64,000 bases of DNA from assembly GCF_041261205.1 (NCBI RefSeq), contig NZ_JBGCCH010000020.1, forward strand, positions 1 through 64,000. The letters are read 5' to 3'. Source of the DNA: Catenulispora sp. MAP5-51. GTDB lineage: Bacteria; Actinomycetota; Actinomycetes; Streptomycetales; Catenulisporaceae. The notes beneath the pieces were generated by a model. That model was not told the DNA's origin. It saw only the letters and a program-made list of their open reading frames with translations, and made no database searches. This document shows positions 44,145 through 52,542 of the stretch, piece after piece. The first letter of the stretch is position 1; every line of letters begins with the position of its first letter. Made by a program: the position numbers and the translations under genes.

Positions 44145-44978
44145 ATGGATGAAACAGAACGTTTTCATGTTGACGAAGTCTCCAGCTCCTATTGGCGGGT
44201 GACCTTCGACAACGGTCCCGTCAACCTGTTGGACCCTGATAGCGTCGAGCAACTCGCCGAACTCGTCGGCCGAATGGAAAACGATCCGGACCTGACGGTC
44301 GCGGTCTTCCGCAGCGAGAAGCCCGGCTACTTCATGGCCCACTGGGACTTCGCATCCGACAGCGCGCGCGTGCTGGGCATGCAGCCTGGCCCGACGGGGC
44401 TGAACCCGTACGTGGACAACTTCGTACGGCTCAGCAGGCTACCGCTGGCCACCATCTCCGAGATCCGCGGTCGCACCCGCGGCGCCGGCAGCGAATTCGT
44501 GCTCGCCACCGATATCCGATTCGCATCCGAACAAGCGACCTTGGGCCAGTTCGAAATCGGGGTGGGCACCGTTCCCGGCGGCGGTCCCATGGCCCGCCTC
44601 GGCCGCCTCGTCGGCCGCGGCCGCGCCCTGGAGATCCTGCTCGGCGGCGACGACATCCCCGCAGCCCTCGCCGCCGACTACGGCTACGTGAACCGACTCG
44701 TGCCAGACGCGCAGATCGAGGAGTTCACCGACGCGTTCGCCCGCAGGATCGCGTCCTTCGAGAAGGTCGCCGTCACCGGCATCAAGCAGCTGGTCGACAT
44801 GGCCACGCTGCCCGATGACGAGGAGTTCGCACGCGGACTCGCGGCCTACTTCGCCACTGCCGGCCGACCGGAGAACCGCCCCTTCATCCGGATGCTCTTC
44901 GACAAGGGGCTGCAGCAGCCCGACGGTATCGAGACCGACCTCGGCACCGCCATCGGAAGGCTGCGTCTGAGGGCCTGA
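44145..44978 (+). CDS. Enoyl-CoA hydratase/isomerase family protein
   Basis: The product is a 277-aa crotonase-fold protein. The oxyanion-hole region is RGAGSEFVLATDIRFAS (about residues 110-126) and the second loop is FEIGVGTVPGGGPMARL, in the place of PEI..G..PG.GGTQRL, then GRALEILLGGDDIPAALAADYGYVNRLVP. The N-terminal VTFDNGPVNLLDPDSVEQL is typical. The catalytic Glu pair of true hydratases is not obvious, so isomerase or another crotonase activity is possible. ATG 44145 follows GTGGAG. The gene ends eight bases before the PucR remnant. Confidence 0.85.
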   Translation: MDETERFHVDEVSSSYWRVTFDNGPVNLLDPDSVEQLAELVGRMENDPDLTVAVFRSEKPGYFMAHWDFASDSARVLGMQPGPTGLNPYVDNFVRLSRLPLATISEIRGRTRGAGSEFVLATDIRFASEQATLGQFEIGVGTVPGGGPMARLGRLVGRGRALEILLGGDDIPAALAADYGYVNRLVPDAQIEEFTDAFARRIASFEKVAVTGIKQLVDMATLPDDEEFARGLAAYFATAGRPENRPFIRMLFDKGLQQPDGIETDLGTAIGRLRLRA

Positions 44979-44985
44979 GCGTGCC

Positions 44986-45435
44986 CTTGTCGATGGCCGA
45001 CTCCTCCGGCGTGAAGCGATAGTCCTCCAGGCAGCCCCAGACCGTGTCCGCCTCCGCGACCAGCACCGCCCGATCCTGATCAGCGGCCAGATCGAGCAGC
45101 GCCTCCCAGAACATGCGCGCGCCGCGGCGGTAGACCAGGATGCTGTCCTCGATCGGCTGGCCCGCGACAGCGCGGGCGCGCAGGAACTCATGCAGCTCGG
45201 ACCGCAGATAGCCGTCCGGCGGGATCCCGTTGAGTATCCAGCGCAGTACGAGGTCGACGTTCCATCGCACCACGGCGGTCCGGTCCACGGGCCACTCGAA
45301 CCTGGTGTAGGCCGGCAGTCGGACGAACCCGACCTCCATCCGGCGCACCACGACGCCGACGTCGAACTGCTCCAGAACGCGCCGCAGTTCACCGCCCACT
45401 TGACCCGTGCCGGATGGAGAAGAAGCCGCATTCAC
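44986..45435 (-). pseudogene. PucR-type regulator N-terminal fragment
   Basis: About 150 residues remain of the N-terminal sensor domain of a PucR/CdaR-like regulator: ELRRVLEQFDVGVVVRRMEVGFVRLP, VDLVLRWILNGIPPDGYLRSELHEFL and DSILVYRRGARMFWEALLDLA. The frame then runs through the convergent enoyl-CoA hydratase to a chance stop at 44884, so the GGDEF-like middle and the C-terminal helix-turn-helix are absent. GTG 45435 is the likely start. A deletion brought the hydratase against it. Confidence 0.65.
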
Positions 45436-45537
45436 GGCTTGGTCTTTCCACAGTTGGTGTAATAGAGACCGATCAGGCGAACGCGGCCACGGTGTTTCCG
45501 CAGGTCGGCTGCGGGCTGGTTTGCTGTGTTTCCCTCC

Positions 45538-45655
45538 GGGGGCACATACGATGATCAGAAGATCTGAATGACGGTGCCCGGCGGTGTTGACCATCGGGCA
45601 CCATTGTCTTTCCTCGGAGGCCACAGCCTCGTCGTCTGCTGTGCGGCGCGGGGAG
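45538..45655 (+). other. Two-hairpin repeat element, copy B
   Basis: First hairpin: TCAGA (45555-45559), loop AGA, TCTGA (45563-45567). Second: GGTGCCCG (45573-45580), 14-nt loop, CGGGCACC (45595-45602), a perfect 8-bp stem. It is about 80% identical to copy A over the first 60 nt. The stem changes relative to copy A are compensatory (G-C to A-T in hairpin 1, C-G to T-A in hairpin 2). The GGGCAC just before it matches the tRNA-Arg end found before copy A, but no tRNA arm is present. Confidence 0.6.
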
Positions 45656-45783
45656 GTTGGCGCTGGCCTCGCCGGTGAATGTGCTGGGCCCGGTCATCCG
45701 GTTGCCTGAGTGCATCCGCATGGGCCTTTCGCCTGTTGGGCGAAGCCGATCTCCCGCTGGTTGACCCGCAGATGTGCTCGATC

Positions 45784-46083
45784 TCAGCTGGCACCGGCCT
45801 TGGCGATGATGCCTGTCATCTCGTCGCGCCCGAACGCGCGCATCGTCGTCGTCCTGACATTCCCGAGGGCGCCCAGCCGCAAGAGTGCTGCGGTGACGGT
45901 CTCAGCGTCCGGTGCTTCGACCACCGCTACGAGGTCGTATGTGCCGATCGTCCAGAAGAGACTCACAGTTCGTCCGCCGAACTTCTCAACCATTTGGCTG
46001 AAGGCATCGGCTCGTTGGGTGCTCTTGGGATAGTCCCGGATCCCCTGGTCGGTCCAGTTCAGGAGGGCGACGTAGGTCTGCAT
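45784..46083 (-). CDS. GYD domain protein
   Basis: The product is a 99-aa single-domain ferredoxin-like protein. It starts MQTYVALLNWTDQGIRDYPKSTQRADAF and carries TVSLFWTIGTYDLVAVVEAPDAE, where GTYD is the slightly changed GYD signature, and TTTMRAFGRDEM near the end. The function of GYD proteins is unknown; they are small, probably oligomeric cytosolic proteins. Length is normal. It is isolated among remnants. Confidence 0.85.
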   Translation of the reverse strand: MQTYVALLNWTDQGIRDYPKSTQRADAFSQMVEKFGGRTVSLFWTIGTYDLVAVVEAPDAETVTAALLRLGALGNVRTTTMRAFGRDEMTGIIAKAGAS

Positions 46084-46228
46084 GGTTCCTCGAATCCGTA
46101 GGCGGTGTCCTCGTGAATACCGCTATTTCCGCTCTCGTCCCTGAGCGAACACGTCGCCGTGCTTGTTCACTGGAACTGCTCAACGCGAGACGCTGGGCTG
46201 GACTCGGGTCGTCGGGTCCGGCAGGTAT

Positions 46229-46263
46229 AAGGCTCCAGGCCAGCGATGCTGATCTGGAGCCTT
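46229..46263 (-). terminator. Perfect 10-bp hairpin after the DapA remnant
   Basis: AAGGCTCCAG (46229-46238) pairs exactly with CTGGAGCCTT (46254-46263) around a 15-nt loop. It lies 27 nt past the stop of the DapA fragment, so it is the native terminator of the lost gene. Confidence 0.7.
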
Positions 46264-46289
46264 GCGATGTGTGCTCCCCATGTGGAGTG

Positions 46290-46850
46290 CTAGGAACTGG
46301 CTGGGGCCTGCGTCGCCGCTACCAGCCGGTTCGTCTTCGCCTTCTGCTCCAGTGGCAGGACGCGGAGGGTGTCGGACTTGATGGCCTGGTGATGTTCTGG
46401 CGCAAGTTCGGTGCGCGGCGGGCGGCAGACGCCGCCGTGTCGGCCGGCGAGGTCCATCGAGAGCTTGATGGCCTGGACGAACTCGGTGTGCGAGTCCCAG
46501 CGCAGTAGGGGGTGGAGTTCGCGGTAGAGCGGGAGGGCGGTCGCGACGTCGCCTGCAGTGGCTGCGCGGTACAGCTCGTTGCAGAGGGATGGGAGGGCGT
46601 TCGGATAGCCGGAGATCCAGCCGACTGCGCCGGCTGTCGCCAGCTCCAGGAGGACGTCGTCGGCGCCGATGAGTAGGTCGAGATCGGGTGCCAGTTCCTT
46701 GATGTGGTAGGCACGGCGGGTGTCGCCGGAGAACTCCTTGACGGCCTTGATGTAGCCGGCTTCGTGGAGCTTCTTGAGGAGCTCGGGGACCAGGTCGACC
46801 TTGGTGTCGATGGGGTTGTTGTAGGCGACGACCGGCCGGACCCTGCGCAC
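46290..46850 (-). pseudogene. Dihydrodipicolinate synthase family, 5' half missing
   Basis: About 187 residues remain of a DapA-like aldolase (TIM-barrel) protein: RPVVAYNNPID (catalytic Tyr), IKAVKEFSGDTRRAYHIKELAPDLDLLIGADDVLLELATAGAVGWISG (Lys of AVKE is the Schiff-base residue), then the C-terminal helices. The N-terminal half (~120 residues, with the GxxGE and TT motifs) is absent. The frame upstream is non-homologous. It meets the LysR remnant exactly back to back. Confidence 0.8.
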
Positions 46851-46851
46851 C

Positions 46852-47046
46852 GTCCACGAGGCAGAAGGGCGGGTCGTCGAGGAGTTGGTGCGGTCCGGCC
46901 ACGCGCTGAGCCTGTGCCAGGCGACGTTCCCGGAGTCACCGGGTGTCGTGGTGCGGCCCATCGCCGGGGATCCGTTGTGGTACCGGCATCTCTTGGCGTG
47001 GCACGCGGCGGGGCCGTTTGCCGGCTCCGAGGCCGCGAGGGTGTGA
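46852..47046 (+). pseudogene. LysR-type regulator, C-terminal fragment
   Basis: Sixty-four residues read VHEAEGRVVEELVRSGHALSLCQATFPE and VVRPIAGDPLWYRHLLAWHAAGP, then stop. This matches the last part of the LysR substrate-binding domain (the Gly...Leu...AT/P region and final strand). The HTH and most of the sensor domain are missing. It is divergent from the DapA remnant, and both begin at the same point near 46.85 kb. Confidence 0.6.
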
Positions 47047-47414
47047 TGGAGAACGCCGAGGCGGCCCATCGGGCGGCGGTGCGGCGGAGTCCGGCTTATC
47101 GGTCTTGGCTGAACGCGGGTATATAAGGCGCTGCTATGGGGTTGTTGTCTCCCGACATCGCTCCCACGCTCGTACCGTCGGCCGAACAAAACCACCGCAC
47201 GGTGGGCTCGCTGCGCCTGATCGTCGGCGACACCACTCGCCTTGACCATGGGGAAGGCGCCCGTCGCGCGCGGGATTCGGGAAGTCGGATTCCCCGTCCC
47301 CGACGCGCTCTGCCGTCCCGGGCCGGAGTACTCGGCCGGAGTGCCTGCTTGGTGCCCGGAGCGTGATCCTCTGCCTGGAGCACAGAGCATCGAACCCTGA
47401 TTCAGGAGTCTTCC
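47047..47414. other. Intergenic region upstream of the M6 protease
   Basis: No supported gene. TATAAG at about 47121 and an AT-rich patch near 47150-47210 are the best promoter candidates for the protease gene. An AGGAG lies six bases before the protease start. Confidence 0.35.
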
Positions 47415-48674
47415 ATGACCCCAGCAGACGGCGACAGACGCCGCCCCCGCATCGCCTTCCTCTCGGTCCTGTCAGCCCTGCTCGCCGTGTTCGCCCTGGT
47501 CGTCGTCCCTGCCGGCCCCGCCCACGCGTACAACGGGAGCACGTCCGCGTGCGCGTTCACCGGCACGACCGGCTACACCGACGAGGGCCAGCAGAACACC
47601 ATCGGCACCGATCCCGACCGGTTCCAGGTGCCCTTCGACCCCACCGGGACGGTCGCCTACAAGACCCTTCGGGTGGGCATGCTGTACGTGGACTTCCCGG
47701 ATGCCCAGGGCGCCGGGAGCCTCGCCGACTACTACAACCGGCTTTCGCCTGCCGCCGCCTGGATGTGGAACGCCTCCTACGGCCACACGTGGCTCGACAT
47801 CCAGGCGCCGCTGAACCGGTGGCTGCGCATGCCGTCGGCGTCCACCGCCTACGGGTGGCCGGGAACCCCGGCCTACGCCAGCCAGCAGCAGTACGTGCTG
47901 GACGCGGTCACGGCCGCCGCGAACGCCGGTGTCGACCTGTCTCAGTACGACATGTTCTACATCGTGCCGACCAGCAGCGCGACGGCGATCAACAACTCGC
48001 CCACCTACATCTGGAACTCCGGCAACCCCGGCGTGGTCGTCGAGGGTACGACGGTCAAATGGGCTGTCACCTTCGGTCAGGACATCTGGGGATCGTGGGG
48101 CTACCACATCGCCGACCACGAGACAGGTCATACCTTCGGGCTCCCCGACCTGTACTCCTTCACCGGAGACACGCACCAGTTCGTCGGGGGCTGGGACATC
48201 ATGGGCGATATCGGCGGGCCGGGGAACCAGTATTTCGGCTGGCAGTCCTGGAAGCTCGGTTGGACCAGTGACAGCGAGGTCTCCTGCATGACCGCGCCGG
48301 GCACATCGCTGCGCACCCCTTTGAACCCGGTCGAATACGCGCCGGTCGGTGGCAGATGGCGGATCGTGGTACTCAAGACCGGTTCGACCTCCGCCTATGT
48401 CGTGGAGTCGCGAAGGTCTGCCTTGAATGATCCCAGCCTCTGCTCCACGGGTGTGCTCATCTACAAGGTCGACTGGTCCGTCGCCACCGGTACCGGGCCG
48501 ATCCGGGTGGTGGCCAACCCCGGCGCCGCGGCGCCCCCCGCGGGCTGTGCCGCGCTGGATATGGACACCTGGCAGCCCGGCCAGACCTTCACCGATTCCA
48601 GCACCAACGTCACCATCTCGGTGGTGAGCGGCCTGTCCGACTCCAACGGCGACACCGTGGACACCTCCATGTGA
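47415..48674 (+). CDS. Secreted M6 family (immune inhibitor A-like) metalloprotease
   Basis: The product is 419 aa. The signal peptide is residues ~1-38 (basic start, AFLSVLSALLAVFALVVV, then AHA). The catalytic domain contains HETGHTFGLPDLY at residues 235-247, a full HExxH zinc motif, followed by GGWDIMGD, the conserved downstream turn of M6 peptidases. The last ~100 residues are a beta-rich C-terminal part. It is exported and probably degrades extracellular protein. The ATG has AGGAG upstream. It is convergent with the Trk-type gene, only six bases apart. Confidence 0.9.
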   Translation: MTPADGDRRRPRIAFLSVLSALLAVFALVVVPAGPAHAYNGSTSACAFTGTTGYTDEGQQNTIGTDPDRFQVPFDPTGTVAYKTLRVGMLYVDFPDAQGAGSLADYYNRLSPAAAWMWNASYGHTWLDIQAPLNRWLRMPSASTAYGWPGTPAYASQQQYVLDAVTAAANAGVDLSQYDMFYIVPTSSATAINNSPTYIWNSGNPGVVVEGTTVKWAVTFGQDIWGSWGYHIADHETGHTFGLPDLYSFTGDTHQFVGGWDIMGDIGGPGNQYFGWQSWKLGWTSDSEVSCMTAPGTSLRTPLNPVEYAPVGGRWRIVVLKTGSTSAYVVESRRSALNDPSLCSTGVLIYKVDWSVATGTGPIRVVANPGAAAPPAGCAALDMDTWQPGQTFTDSSTNVTISVVSGLSDSNGDTVDTSM

Positions 48675-48680
48675 CCACTG

Positions 48681-49952
48681 TCAGCAGGAGCAGCGTCCGA
48701 GGGCCGCATCGCTTCTCACGCCGACGGGCGCAGCCGGATTCTCCGCGATGACCGCGTCAGCGACACTGAGCGCGGTCATCGCGGAGATGTCGCAGACCGC
48801 TCCGATGTGGAACAGCGAGCGGGTCTCGGTGATGACGTCGTTGTCGCCGGCGCGCAGCACCACCCGCAGGTCGGGGGAGATGGCCAAGGCGGCGATGGCG
48901 ACCTCGACGTTGTCGAGTTCCTCGGCGCCCATCGCGGCCAGGGCGCGGGCTTTGGGCAGCCGCAGCCGGTCGAGCACCGAGCGGTCTTCGGCGTGGGCGA
49001 TCAGTACCGGTATTCTCGCGGCCTTGGCCAGGCGGAGGTTCGCCGCCTGGGGGTCGCGTTCGACGGCGACGACCGGAACACCCAGCCGGCGCAGCGCCAG
49101 GCACAGACGGAGTCCGACCTGGCCCAGGCCGACGACGACCACATGGCCCGACCGGGGTACCGTGCGGGATCCGATGATGCCGGCGCTGCGCACCGACAAG
49201 GACCGCTCGACGATCCCCGCCGTGAACAACGCGGCGAACGTGATCGTCAGCATCATCCCGGCGCTGGACACCACGAGATACCAGCCCGGTGCCCGTCCGG
49301 TCTCGACCATGCCGACCGTGGAGACCAGCCGGGCCGCGGTGTACAGGGCCTCGGGCCCGTCCTGGTGCAGCACGCGGGCGGCCATCAGCCATTCGGCGGT
49401 CAGCGCCGCCAGCAGTCCGACCAAGCCGACGAGCAGCATCTGGCTGGCGTTGTCGTGCGAGCGGACCTGGCCGGCCAGAGCCCGCGCGACGCGACGGATC
49501 CGGGAGGGGCGGTGCTGCCATACAAGGGCGTTGGCATCGCCCTCCGGCGTTTCCACCACGGCCGGCGGAACCGGCTCGGAGGTCTCGACGGCCGGCGGCC
49601 GGTCGTTCAGGCAGGCGGCGGTGATGACCGGGACGGCGATGTCGGCCGGCGACGTGACCCGGCAATTGGGGATGGCCCTGACCAGTTGGTCGGCCACGGT
49701 GCGGTCGAAGACCGTGACGACCAACCGGATCGAGGGCCGCAGGTGCTCGACCAGCAGGGCGTAGCGCAGTGCCACGACATCGCCGCGCACCACGATCGCC
49801 ACCGCCCCGACGTCCGGGCCCAGCGCCGTGCGCAGGCCCGCCTCGGTCGGCTCGGGGAGGTGAACCACCGCGTGGCCGCTGCGGGTCAGGGCGTCACAGG
49901 CCCGCCGCGCCGTGTCCAGCCCGCCGATGACCAGCACCTTTGATCCGTCCAT
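48681..49952 (-). CDS. TrkA-N/RCK-domain potassium channel-type protein
   Basis: The product is 423 aa. The N-terminal NAD-binding (RCK-like) domain is KVLVIGGLDTARRACDAL. A central block of two or more membrane helices surrounds a pore-like loop (LLVGLVGLLAALTAEWLMAA, VSSAGMMLTITFAALFTAGIVER). A second TrkA-N domain is VVVVGLGQVGLRLCLALRRLGV, ending near DNDVITETRSLFHIGAV. The order RCK-membrane-RCK fits a prokaryotic K+ channel subunit. No TVGYG filter is seen; STVGMVE is the nearest. The start is uncertain (ATG 49952, 50015 or 50030); none has a strong ribosome binding site. Confidence 0.75.
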   Translation of the reverse strand: MDGSKVLVIGGLDTARRACDALTRSGHAVVHLPEPTEAGLRTALGPDVGAVAIVVRGDVVALRYALLVEHLRPSIRLVVTVFDRTVADQLVRAIPNCRVTSPADIAVPVITAACLNDRPPAVETSEPVPPAVVETPEGDANALVWQHRPSRIRRVARALAGQVRSHDNASQMLLVGLVGLLAALTAEWLMAARVLHQDGPEALYTAARLVSTVGMVETGRAPGWYLVVSSAGMMLTITFAALFTAGIVERSLSVRSAGIIGSRTVPRSGHVVVVGLGQVGLRLCLALRRLGVPVVAVERDPQAANLRLAKAARIPVLIAHAEDRSVLDRLRLPKARALAAMGAEELDNVEVAIAALAISPDLRVVLRAGDNDVITETRSLFHIGAVCDISAMTALSVADAVIAENPAAPVGVRSDAALGRCSC

Positions 49953-50016
49953 GACGGGACGGTAGCGGCTACCACCCCCTTCACGGACAGGCCGTTCCAA
50001 GGGGTGGTCAGGCATC

Positions 50017-50727
50017 TCACGCGACTCCACCCAGGTAGGCCTCGACGACCCGGGTGTCGACGGACAGCTCGGTCGCTGTGCCTTCCAACACCTTCTCCCC
50101 GTTCTCGATCACGCATCCCCGGTGTGCGATCTTCAGTGCGGCCGTGGCGTTCTGTTCGACGAGCAGAACCGCCGTCCCGCCGCGGTTGATGTCCCTGATC
50201 ACCTCCATCACGGCGGCGACCATGATCGGGGCCAGGCCCATGGAAGGTTCGTCCAGCAGGAGAAGACCGGGGCGGCCGACAAGGGCCCGGCCTATCGCGA
50301 GCATCTGCTGCTCGCCGCCGGAGAGCGTCCCGCCTTGCTGGGCTCGCCGTTCGGCCAACCGCGGCAGCAGTTCGTAGACCTCATCAACCCGGCGCGCGAG
50401 TTCGGCACCGTCACGGACCAGATACCCGCCGACGAGCAGGTTCTCGTGCACCGTCAAGGTGCTGAAGACGCGCCGTCCCTCGGGGACGTGCACCACCCCA
50501 CGGGCGACGATCTTCGGCGGGGCCATCCCCGTGATCTCCCGGCTTCCGTGAACGATCCGGCCCGCGGCGGGTTTCACCAGCCCGGACACCGCTGACAGCG
50601 TCGTGGTCTTGCCGGCGCCGTTGTTGCCCAGCAGGGCGACGATCTCCCCTTCGCCCACCGTGAGGTCGAGTCCGCGCAGCGCCTGTACTGCTCCGTACTT
50701 GACGTCGAGTCCGCGGATCTCAAGCAT
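50017..50727 (-). CDS. livF: Branched-chain amino acid ABC transporter ATPase LivF
   Basis: The product is 236 aa. Walker A LGNNGAGKTTTLSA, signature LSGGEQQMLAIGRAL, Walker B LLLLDEPSMGLAP, switch His-like region LLVEQNA. It is the second ATPase of the importer, last in the operon. The ATG overlaps the end of livG by eight bases, with GGGG upstream. Confidence 0.95.
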   Translation of the reverse strand: MLEIRGLDVKYGAVQALRGLDLTVGEGEIVALLGNNGAGKTTTLSAVSGLVKPAAGRIVHGSREITGMAPPKIVARGVVHVPEGRRVFSTLTVHENLLVGGYLVRDGAELARRVDEVYELLPRLAERRAQQGGTLSGGEQQMLAIGRALVGRPGLLLLDEPSMGLAPIMVAAVMEVIRDINRGGTAVLLVEQNATAALKIAHRGCVIENGEKVLEGTATELSVDTRVVEAYLGGVA

Positions 50728-51538
50728 CGTGGGTCCCCTCTCCGGCGAGTTCGGCACGAGCGGCGTGGATCTCGTCGTCGCCGGCGTCCCTGCCGAGGTA
50801 GGCCTCGATGACGGCGGGGTCGCGCCGGACGTCCGCCGGAGTGCCGTCCGCGATCTCCCTGCCGAAGTTCAGCACGATCACCCGCTCGGACACCTCCATG
50901 ACCAGGCCCATGTCGTGTTCGATGAGCGCGATGGCCACGCCCAGTTCCTGGATCCGGCGGATCAGGGTGAGCAGTTCGGCCTTCTCGCCGCGGTTGAGCC
51001 CCGCGGCCGGTTCGTCCAACAGCAGCAGTTTCGGCCGTCTGGCCAGGGCGCGGGCGATCTCGACCCGGCGCTGTTCGCCGTACGGCAGGTGGCGCGCCAG
51101 ACCTGCGCGGTTCCCGCGGAGCCCGACGAAGTCCAGCCACTTGTGGGCCTCGTCGCTGCTCTCCCGCTCGCTGCGCCGGTAGCGGGGGGTGTGCAGCAGG
51201 GCGTCCAGGGCGCTCTGTTTCAGCCACAGGTGGGTTCCGGCCCGCACGTTGTCCAGTACCGACAACTCGCCGAACAGCCGCAGGTTCTGGAAGGTGCGAG
51301 CCAGGCCGCGGGCGGCGATCGCCGACGGGCGCAGGCCCGCCACCTGCTCACCCGCCAGCCTGACGGACCCGGCGGTCGGCCGGTAGAACCCGCTGGCGCA
51401 GTTGAAGGCCGAGGTCTTGCCCGCACCGTTGGGGCCGATGACCGACACGATCTCGCTCTCGCCGACCGAGAAGCTGAGGCCGTCGACCGCTCGGATGCCG
51501 CCGAAGGCCAGCCGCAGATCGCTGATTTCGAGAATCAC
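50720..51538 (-). CDS. livG: Branched-chain amino acid ABC transporter ATPase LivG
   Basis: The product is 272 aa. Walker A IGPNGAGKTSAFN, signature LPYGEQRRVEIARAL, Walker B LLLLDEPAAGLN, H-loop LIEHDMGLV; the long insertion with RTFQNLRLF is typical of LivG. GTG 51538 is chosen: GGAGGAG lies four to five bases upstream and it overlaps the livM stop by four bases (GTGA). A longer frame to 51622 is a livM overlap. Confidence 0.95.
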   Translation of the reverse strand: MILEISDLRLAFGGIRAVDGLSFSVGESEIVSVIGPNGAGKTSAFNCASGFYRPTAGSVRLAGEQVAGLRPSAIAARGLARTFQNLRLFGELSVLDNVRAGTHLWLKQSALDALLHTPRYRRSERESSDEAHKWLDFVGLRGNRAGLARHLPYGEQRRVEIARALARRPKLLLLDEPAAGLNRGEKAELLTLIRRIQELGVAIALIEHDMGLVMEVSERVIVLNFGREIADGTPADVRRDPAVIEAYLGRDAGDDEIHAARAELAGEGTHDA

Positions 51539-52542
51539 GTCTCCTCCTTCACCGGCACGTCGCCGGCAGCGGCGCCACCGAGCACCACCTGGTCGTCGGG
51601 TTCGCGCGAGCGATGCGGCCACAGGCCCTGCGGGCGGAGCAGCATCATGACGATGAGCAGGACACCGAAGACGAAGAAGCGGTAGTCGGCCAGGCCCCGC
51701 AACAGCTCGGGCAGCAGGCTGATGACGACAGCACCGACCACGACGCCGCGGGTGGAGCCCATACCGCCCAGCACGACCGCCATCAGGACGAGGGCGGACT
51801 GCAGGAAGGTGAAGCTGGCCGGGGAGATCGCCGAGAGCTGGGCGGCGAACAGCACGCCCGACAGCCCGCCCCAGACCGCACCGGCGACGTAGGCGGCCAG
51901 CTTGACCCGGTAGGTGTTGATCCCGCTGGCCTCGGCCGCGTCCTCGTCCTCGCGGACGAAGCGCCAGGCACGGCCGATCCGGGAGGTGCCGAGCCGGGCG
52001 GCGAACAGCACCCCGACCGAGACGATCACCAGCGTGGTGTAGTAGAAGACGGCCGGATCGGACAGGGCGTCGCCGAACAGACCCGGGATTCCGTAGATGC
52101 CCGAGGGGCCGCCGGTGATGTCCAGGTTGTTCGCGGTGATCCGGATGATCTCGCCGAAGCCGAGGGTCACGATGGCCAGATAGTCGCTGCGCAGTCGCAG
52201 TGTCGGGGCTCCGATCACCAGGCCGGCCACCACGGTCGCCACGATGACGGCCGGCACGGTCGCCACCAGCGGGATGTTCAGCCGTGTCGCGAGTACTCCG
52301 CCGACGTACGCGCCCACGGCGAGGAAGGCGGCGAAGCCCAGGTCGAGCAGTCCGCAGTAGCCGACGACGATGTTCAGGCCGACGGCGAGCATCACGAAGA
52401 TGGCCGCGCTCGTCATCACGTTCAGCGCGTACGGGGTGGCGGTGACGAACGGGGCGAGCAGGCCGATCGCCAGCCCGCCCCAGCCGATCCGTCGGCTGGC
52501 CAGCAGTCGCGAGACGACTTGTGGTTTCCGGGCGGCCGCCAT
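51535..52542 (-). CDS. livM: Branched-chain amino acid ABC transporter permease LivM
   Basis: The product is a 335-aa membrane protein with about nine helices. NIVVGYCGLLDLGFAAFLAVGAYVGG, the loop TLRLRSDYLAIVTLGFGEIIRI, and RSDYLAIVTLG are hallmarks of LivM. It starts at ATG 52542, which shares one base with the livH stop (TGATG). It forms the channel with LivH. Confidence 0.95.
   Translation of the reverse strand: MAAARKPQVVSRLLASRRIGWGGLAIGLLAPFVTATPYALNVMTSAAIFVMLAVGLNIVVGYCGLLDLGFAAFLAVGAYVGGVLATRLNIPLVATVPAVIVATVVAGLVIGAPTLRLRSDYLAIVTLGFGEIIRITANNLDITGGPSGIYGIPGLFGDALSDPAVFYYTTLVIVSVGVLFAARLGTSRIGRAWRFVREDEDAAEASGINTYRVKLAAYVAGAVWGGLSGVLFAAQLSAISPASFTFLQSALVLMAVVLGGMGSTRGVVVGAVVISLLPELLRGLADYRFFVFGVLLIVMMLLRPQGLWPHRSREPDDQVVLGGAAAGDVPVKEET

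Noticed and set aside
48675-48680. Terminator between the convergent M6 protease and Trk-type genes
   Set aside because: Only six bases separate the genes and I saw no strong hairpin there.
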